The notes beneath the pieces were generated by a model. It worked only from the letters and a program-made list of their open reading frames with translations, searched no databases and was not told the origin of the DNA. Shown one piece after another: positions 6,442 to 10,126 of a DNA stretch of 10,126 bases. The DNA comes from Gammaproteobacteria bacterium (GTDB lineage Bacteria > Pseudomonadota > Gammaproteobacteria > SZUA-229): the NCBI GenBank assembly GCA_029880105.1, contig JAOUPA010000065.1:1-10126 (forward strand). Direction: 5' to 3'. The first letter of the stretch is position 1; every line of letters starts with the position of its first letter. A program made the translations under genes and the position numbers.

Positions 6442-6582
6442 GTGTCGATAGATGGACGCCTTCTATGGGCCAATAGCAGACATTCCATATTATTTATTGT
6501 ATTCCGTACAGTTAAGGATTTTAGTTATAGTAGTGTTAATATAAATACGCGCCAATATCTAGCTACAGGCATGGAGTTAATT

Positions 6583-6594
6583 TCATAATTATGA
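6583..6594. promoter_or_regulatory. 12-bp perfect palindrome upstream of the cyclic-nucleotide-binding gene
   Basis: TCATAATTATGA is its own reverse complement and lies 22 bases before the ATG at 6617. Its position fits an operator for a dimeric regulator, but in AT-rich DNA a chance palindrome is quite possible. It does not match the CRP or FNR consensus. Confidence 0.25.
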
Positions 6595-6616
6595 TTTTAC
6601 GAGAACAACAAATCTA

Positions 6617-7075
6617 ATGACTGATCTGTTCGAACGCATCCTGTTTCTGAAAAAAACCGGCATCTTCTCAGAAGTGCTAACTGACGATTTGAGATATATT
6701 GCACAAGCACTCGAAGAAGACATGTTTCATGCTGGTGAGCGCGTGTTCGATATTAATGAGCAGGGAGATTACCTCTATATCGTAACCAAAGGTAAAATAG
6801 GTATTTCAATTGATCCGGATCCTTCAAAACAGAGATTTATTGTCTTTATTGGTCCAGGTGAAGCATTTGGCGAGATGAACCTTATCGACCACCTACCAAG
6901 GTCTGCAACTGCACATGTCATAGAAGATACGGAAGTACTGACTCTCGAAAAATCACGACTACGCGGTTTACTATTAAGCTATCCCGAAATCAGTTTTGGT
7001 ATGATGCGAGCTCTCTCACTAAGAATACGCGAAGGCCACGCCCGAAATGTACTCATACAAAAATCAAAAGAGTAA
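6617..7075 (+). CDS. Stand-alone cyclic-nucleotide-binding domain protein
   Basis: A 152-residue protein made almost entirely of one cNMP-binding beta-barrel domain of the Crp/PKA type. The phosphate-binding cassette is intact: F84-G-E86-M-N-L-I-D-H-L-P-R95-S-A-T-A, with E86 for the ribose hydroxyl and R95 for the cyclic phosphate. Upstream glycines (G40, G50, G59) sit at the expected turns. A C-terminal helix follows (about 118-148), but there is no helix-turn-helix, kinase, channel or other output domain, so it is not a Crp/Fnr transcription factor. It probably acts by binding a partner or as a nucleotide sink. The ribosome site is weak (GAG, 13 bases away). The gene is divergent from the CopZ-like gene and convergent with the DUF928 gene. 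The nearby cyclase makes cAMP or cGMP the likely ligand (inference). Confidence 0.88.
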   Translation: MTDLFERILFLKKTGIFSEVLTDDLRYIAQALEEDMFHAGERVFDINEQGDYLYIVTKGKIGISIDPDPSKQRFIVFIGPGEAFGEMNLIDHLPRSATAHVIEDTEVLTLEKSRLRGLLLSYPEISFGMMRALSLRIREGHARNVLIQKSKE

Positions 7076-7192
7076 CGAACACGATACTAACCCGTATTCC
7101 CCAGACACCCCAGCCTGAAAACAAAGGCTAGCAGTTTTGGCAAAGTCCCTTTTGCATCTTCAATACGTTGCCAACATTCAGGTCAGAATGTC

Positions 7193-7924
7193 CTACTGAG
7201 CTTGTGCTTTCGTATAGTTGGCGACAACCTGAAGCCCTACCTGTTCCAGTAGTGCAGTACGCTGCTGCTGCAGAACAGAATCACCAGGTGATTTTTCAAT
7301 CATTCGTGTGAGCGAGTCGATGGCGTCATACCACACACCTTCTTTTGCATAAATACCGGCCAATGTATGTTCATTCGCGCCCGCAATTTCCGCCTTGAGT
7401 TCATCATTCAGTTTTATGCGCTGAATAGTGCCACTAGCAATAACATCATTTGAACGTTGGCCCGGGTCAGCGACAACAGAGACAAACCAGCGATACTCCA
7501 TACCCGGTACAAGTTTCGCACCCGTTTTTGCAAGATTTATACTCTGGATACCTGCATGGCCAGGCGTTGCGACAATCTCCTCAAGCTCAGGGTCAATGCT
7601 TTCATCATTAATCAGGGTTACTTCTAACTTGGCAGGTACAGGCTCTGAAGCGTACCAGTAAAGTGTGGGCTGCTCTTTGGTCGTAAGGCCAGTGTGGTCT
7701 GGTGCAAGGACGACGAGCTCCAGCGTCGCATTACCTACGCCTCGCGTTCCTCCACCAATTCGTGCGGCAGGTGCTCCTCGCATGGGTGGGCGGTAGCTAA
7801 ATCCGCCGAGACCACTTGAGCTTCCTTTTACCTCTACGATATCTTTATTATTATCGGCTTTCACAGTAGATGTTGTGATTAACAAACCCAGTGCAAAACC
7901 ACTTAGCACATTGACTACCTTCAT
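7193..7924 (-). CDS. DUF928 domain protein with signal peptide
   Basis: A 243-residue exported protein of unknown function. Residues 1-23 form a Sec signal peptide (MKVV start, hydrophobic core, likely cleavage after VKA). DUF928 hallmarks follow: Y44-RPPMRGAP, GGGTRG (57-62), a LxLVVLAPDHTGLTT strand (68-82), PTLYWY (86-91), and further on AGIQSINLA, L-x-PGMEYRWFVSVV and TIQRIKL. The last 70 residues are helical and resemble a TPR-like tail (YAKEGVWYDAIDSLTRMIE). The ATG at 7924 has a strong AGGAGG 7 bases upstream (7932-7937). It lies 116 bases downstream of the cyclase on the same strand, so co-transcription is plausible. From memory, DUF928 genes often sit beside CHASE2 and CHAT-domain genes, which fits here. 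Confidence 0.88.
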   Translation of the reverse strand: MKVVNVLSGFALGLLITTSTVKADNNKDIVEVKGSSSGLGGFSYRPPMRGAPAARIGGGTRGVGNATLELVVLAPDHTGLTTKEQPTLYWYASEPVPAKLEVTLINDESIDPELEEIVATPGHAGIQSINLAKTGAKLVPGMEYRWFVSVVADPGQRSNDVIASGTIQRIKLNDELKAEIAGANEHTLAGIYAKEGVWYDAIDSLTRMIEKSPGDSVLQQQRTALLEQVGLQVVANYTKAQAQ

Positions 7925-8040
7925 AATATTACCTCCTGTTATTTCCTGCCGATTTGTTTAGGCAAAATATTGTACTGCTAAATTACCTGGTGGTGTACAC
8001 TTTTTTTCAAACTTGATACCCACCATTCAGTTTACTTAGG

Positions 8041-9963
8041 CTATTTCTTACCCATCAATGCAAAGACGTCAACGCCCTGCGACTTACCTTTGAGTTGCAG
8101 CGTGCCAACAGCTTCGAAATTAAAATCATCGGGCAGTTGTTCGACAGTTGATGCCGCAACCATAATCTGACAATAGGGATCAATAAATTCTTCGGGAATT
8201 TCTTTGCCATAACTTTCAAGACGTGCGGCTGTATTAATTACGTCTCCGATAGTGGTGTATTTCATACGCTCAGCACTACCAAGGCAACCAGCAACCACCG
8301 AACCCGTAGCCAGGCCCATGCGCATTTTTATCGGCGGAATGTTATCTTCAGCATAGGATGCATTTAGCTGCTCCATTTCTCTGCGCATTGCCAGTGCACA
8401 GCGAATGGCATTAATTGCGTCCTGCTGGATTTCTTTAGCACTAGTACGTGGCACAGGTACACCAAAATTAACCTTGATTGCATCACCATAATAATCATCC
8501 ACTACGCCTCCATGTTTGATAACCAGTCCTGTCATGGTTTCCATGTAATTATTTAACCAGTCCATTAGTTCCGTTGGTGAGAGCCGTTCAGCAACAGGCG
8601 TAAAATTAGCCAGATCAGAAAACAGAACCGTTACTGTCATAGTGCTGGGTTCCAGCCGCCCACCCTTGAGAAAATTCGAACGGTGTTTCCACATCTCATC
8701 AGCAACCTCAGCCGAAACATTTTTACTGAAGAGATCCATCAGGTACTTTTTCTCCTGTTTCTCATGACCAGATAAAAAGGCCGTTACCAGTCCTGCCGAT
8801 GTCAACCAGGCAACGGCGACAGGGACTACTGGCAACCACCAATGGTTATAAAATGCAAACGAAGATGTGACTAAAAGAAGCAACAGCCCAGTAATCATGA
8901 ATAGCGATAGACGCAAACCAGAGCGAATAAACAGTCCCACCAGTGCCGCCACTACACCCCATAACAAAATCCAGAGATTCTCATAGATATTACTCAGGAA
9001 TTGCACTGGCGTATCACCTTTCAGCGCCGCGCGAATGAGTTGGCTGACTTCGTAGCCATGTATTGCAATCCCGGCAGTTGCCTGACCACGACGAGTAAAA
9101 CGGTCGAAGGGTGTCAAAAATTCATCTTTTACACTCTCGGCATTGACCCCTACTATAATGACACTATCCTTGATTAAGTCAGGCTCAATCCGACCTTCCA
9201 GTACTTCAACAAGGGAATAAGTTTTAAAGCGTTCAGCGCTACCTCCATAGTAATCCAGCAAGTATTGGTAGCCACGTGCATCCGCATTCACGTAGACTGC
9301 GTCATTAGCTTCGAAGGGTTTTAATGTGACAGGACCAAGGCGGATATGCTCAGGGTTGGGTTCACCTTGCTGCGGTGTTATACCTTCCTTAGCCAGGTAA
9401 AGCATACTTAGGCGCAATGCTAGGGAAACCGAGAAATTCTCCCCGTCATCGAGAAACAGCAGTGCGCGACGCACCACGCCATCATCATCCACGGGCACAT
9501 CCGCAAAACCTATCTGTTCTGTGCCACGTAGAACCTCGGGCCCGGCAACGTGCTTGCTGCTGTCCTCGCCGAATTTTTCGATAATAACAATTCGGCTCTC
9601 ATTAGTGAGCAAGCTGTTCAGTTCCTCACTACCGGGTGGCACCGGAATATCACGGTACAAATCCACGCCTATAGCCCGTGGATCGTGAGCCAGGAGTTTC
9701 TCAAACATCTCGGTCAGCCTGGCATCTGTCAGCGGCCACTCACCCAGTGCCTGGATATCCGTTTCAACTGTTTGCACCAGTATGACTCGCGGCTCAATAA
9801 CAGTCTGCTGCTCCTTCAGGCGCAAATAAATATCATAGTTAGCCAACTCAACAAACTGGAAAATACCCGTTCCGCGCAGCCCAATAACAATCAGGCTCGC
9901 AATCAATCCCAGAGTCAGACCTATTAGTGGTGCACGTAGTTGTTCAAGTTTGTCGGTAATCAT
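8041..9963 (-). CDS. CHASE2-domain adenylate/guanylate cyclase (class III), membrane-bound
   Basis: A sensor cyclase of about 640 residues. One N-terminal membrane helix (about 11-30) leads into an extracytoplasmic CHASE2 sensor domain (about 35-310; NYDIYLRLK, ALGEWPLTDARL, PRAIGVDLYRDI). Three membrane helices (about 325-400) and a linker helix follow, then a class III cyclase domain (about 430-635). Metal-binding aspartates are D450 (VLFSDLANFT) and D494 (YYGDAIK). The transition-state pair N577 and R581 is intact (GDVINTAARLE). The usual adenine-selecting lysine four residues before D494 is replaced by D490, while T570 occupies the second selectivity position; product identity is therefore open. 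The ATG at 9963 is preferred; a TTG at 9978 would add five residues, with an in-frame TAA just before it. Neither start has a good ribosome site. Confidence 0.92.
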   Translation of the reverse strand: MITDKLEQLRAPLIGLTLGLIASLIVIGLRGTGIFQFVELANYDIYLRLKEQQTVIEPRVILVQTVETDIQALGEWPLTDARLTEMFEKLLAHDPRAIGVDLYRDIPVPPGSEELNSLLTNESRIVIIEKFGEDSSKHVAGPEVLRGTEQIGFADVPVDDDGVVRRALLFLDDGENFSVSLALRLSMLYLAKEGITPQQGEPNPEHIRLGPVTLKPFEANDAVYVNADARGYQYLLDYYGGSAERFKTYSLVEVLEGRIEPDLIKDSVIIVGVNAESVKDEFLTPFDRFTRRGQATAGIAIHGYEVSQLIRAALKGDTPVQFLSNIYENLWILLWGVVAALVGLFIRSGLRLSLFMITGLLLLLVTSSFAFYNHWWLPVVPVAVAWLTSAGLVTAFLSGHEKQEKKYLMDLFSKNVSAEVADEMWKHRSNFLKGGRLEPSTMTVTVLFSDLANFTPVAERLSPTELMDWLNNYMETMTGLVIKHGGVVDDYYGDAIKVNFGVPVPRTSAKEIQQDAINAIRCALAMRREMEQLNASYAEDNIPPIKMRMGLATGSVVAGCLGSAERMKYTTIGDVINTAARLESYGKEIPEEFIDPYCQIMVAASTVEQLPDDFNFEAVGTLQLKGKSQGVDVFALMGKK

Positions 9964-9986
9964 GATCCATATGAGCAAAAGTTAAT

Positions 9987-10016
9987 CTGTAGTGGTGTTT
10001 TCTGTAGTGGTGTTTT
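9987..10016. repeat. Perfect 15-bp tandem direct repeat in the cyclase leader
   Basis: CTGTAGTGGTGTTTT occurs twice back to back (9987-10001 and 10002-10016), reading AAAACACCACTACAG twice in the cyclase direction. It ends 24 bases before the ATG at 9963. An in-frame TAA at 9982-9984 shows it is non-coding. It may be a two-site protein or RNA binding element, or a recent slippage duplication. Confidence 0.8.
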
Positions 10017-10032
10017 ATGTTAAAAATAACGC

Positions 10033-10062
10033 ATCATACCCGTTTCTTCAGATTGTACACAA
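10033..10062 (-). promoter_or_regulatory. Weak candidate promoter of the CHASE2 cyclase
   Basis: On the minus strand, TTGTGT (10057-10062), an 18-base spacer and TATGAT (10033-10038). The -10 matches five of six, the -35 three of six. If used, the tandem 15-bp repeat would lie at the start of the leader RNA. Confidence 0.3.
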
Positions 10063-10126
10063 ACTTTACAATGGCGACGTCATGTTCAATTTTCATTGTG
10101 AATATTCTATTCTGACTAACCTACGA

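Noticed and set aside
6617..7075. Annotation as a Crp/Fnr transcription regulator.
   Set aside because: Only the nucleotide-binding barrel is present; there is no C-terminal helix-turn-helix in this frame.
7112..7135. AGCCT/AGGCT inverted repeat followed by a short T-run between the two convergent genes, as a terminator for the cyclic-nucleotide-binding gene.
   Set aside because: Only a 5-bp stem with an 8-base loop, and the T-run is four bases long and offset. Too weak to call.
7174..7191. ACATTC-AGGTCA-GAATGT inverted repeat just after the DUF928 stop.
   Set aside because: An AT-rich 6-bp stem without a T-run; insufficient for a terminator and not matched to any known site.
7993..8000. 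GTGTACAC palindrome upstream of DUF928, sharing TGTACAC with the cyclase upstream region (10054-10060).
   Set aside because: A shared 7-mer in two places is too short to claim a common operator.

Overview
The window looks like a chromosomal segment of a gammaproteobacterium. The gene set scpB, scpA, trpS, M50 protease and yciO on one strand, next to yciB and yciI on the other, is a familiar gammaproteobacterial neighbourhood as I recall it, and the proteins resemble E. coli and Pseudomonas versions. I cannot name the genus.

Bases 1 to about 4470 hold the conserved block, all on the minus strand. From upstream to downstream it runs: yciO (TsaC/Sua5-like), a 182-base gap, an M50 site-2-protease homologue, trpS, scpA and scpB. 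The last four are separated by only 10 to 11 bases. In two of the junctions the upstream stop codon abuts the next Shine-Dalgarno sequence, so they look like one operon joining chromosome segregation (kleisin ScpA and its partner ScpB) to tryptophan charging. scpB runs off the left edge. TrpS starts at TTG and carries four cysteines spaced like a known TrpRS iron-sulfur motif.

Bases 4470 to 5590 are on the plus strand: yciB (septation/envelope membrane protein) and yciI overlap by one base, followed by tRNA-Leu(CAA). Downstream of the tRNA lies a gene-free stretch (5587-5958) holding two tandem copies of a roughly 100-base repeat, about 172 bases apart. The repeat begins inside the tRNA 3' end, and the stretch is rich in small hairpins.

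Bases 5959 to 7075 are visibly more AT-rich and have an accessory look: a CopZ N-terminal-type metallochaperone (minus strand, own promoter) and, divergent from it, a lone cyclic-nucleotide-binding domain protein.

Bases 7193 to the right edge hold, on the minus strand, a CHASE2-adenylate/guanylate cyclase followed by a secreted DUF928 protein. With the lone cyclic-nucleotide-binding protein this looks like a local second-messenger module: envelope sensor plus cyclase, a periplasmic partner, and a cytoplasmic nucleotide receptor. That functional link is inferred from adjacency and domain content only. The cyclase lacks the usual adenine-selecting lysine, so its product is uncertain.
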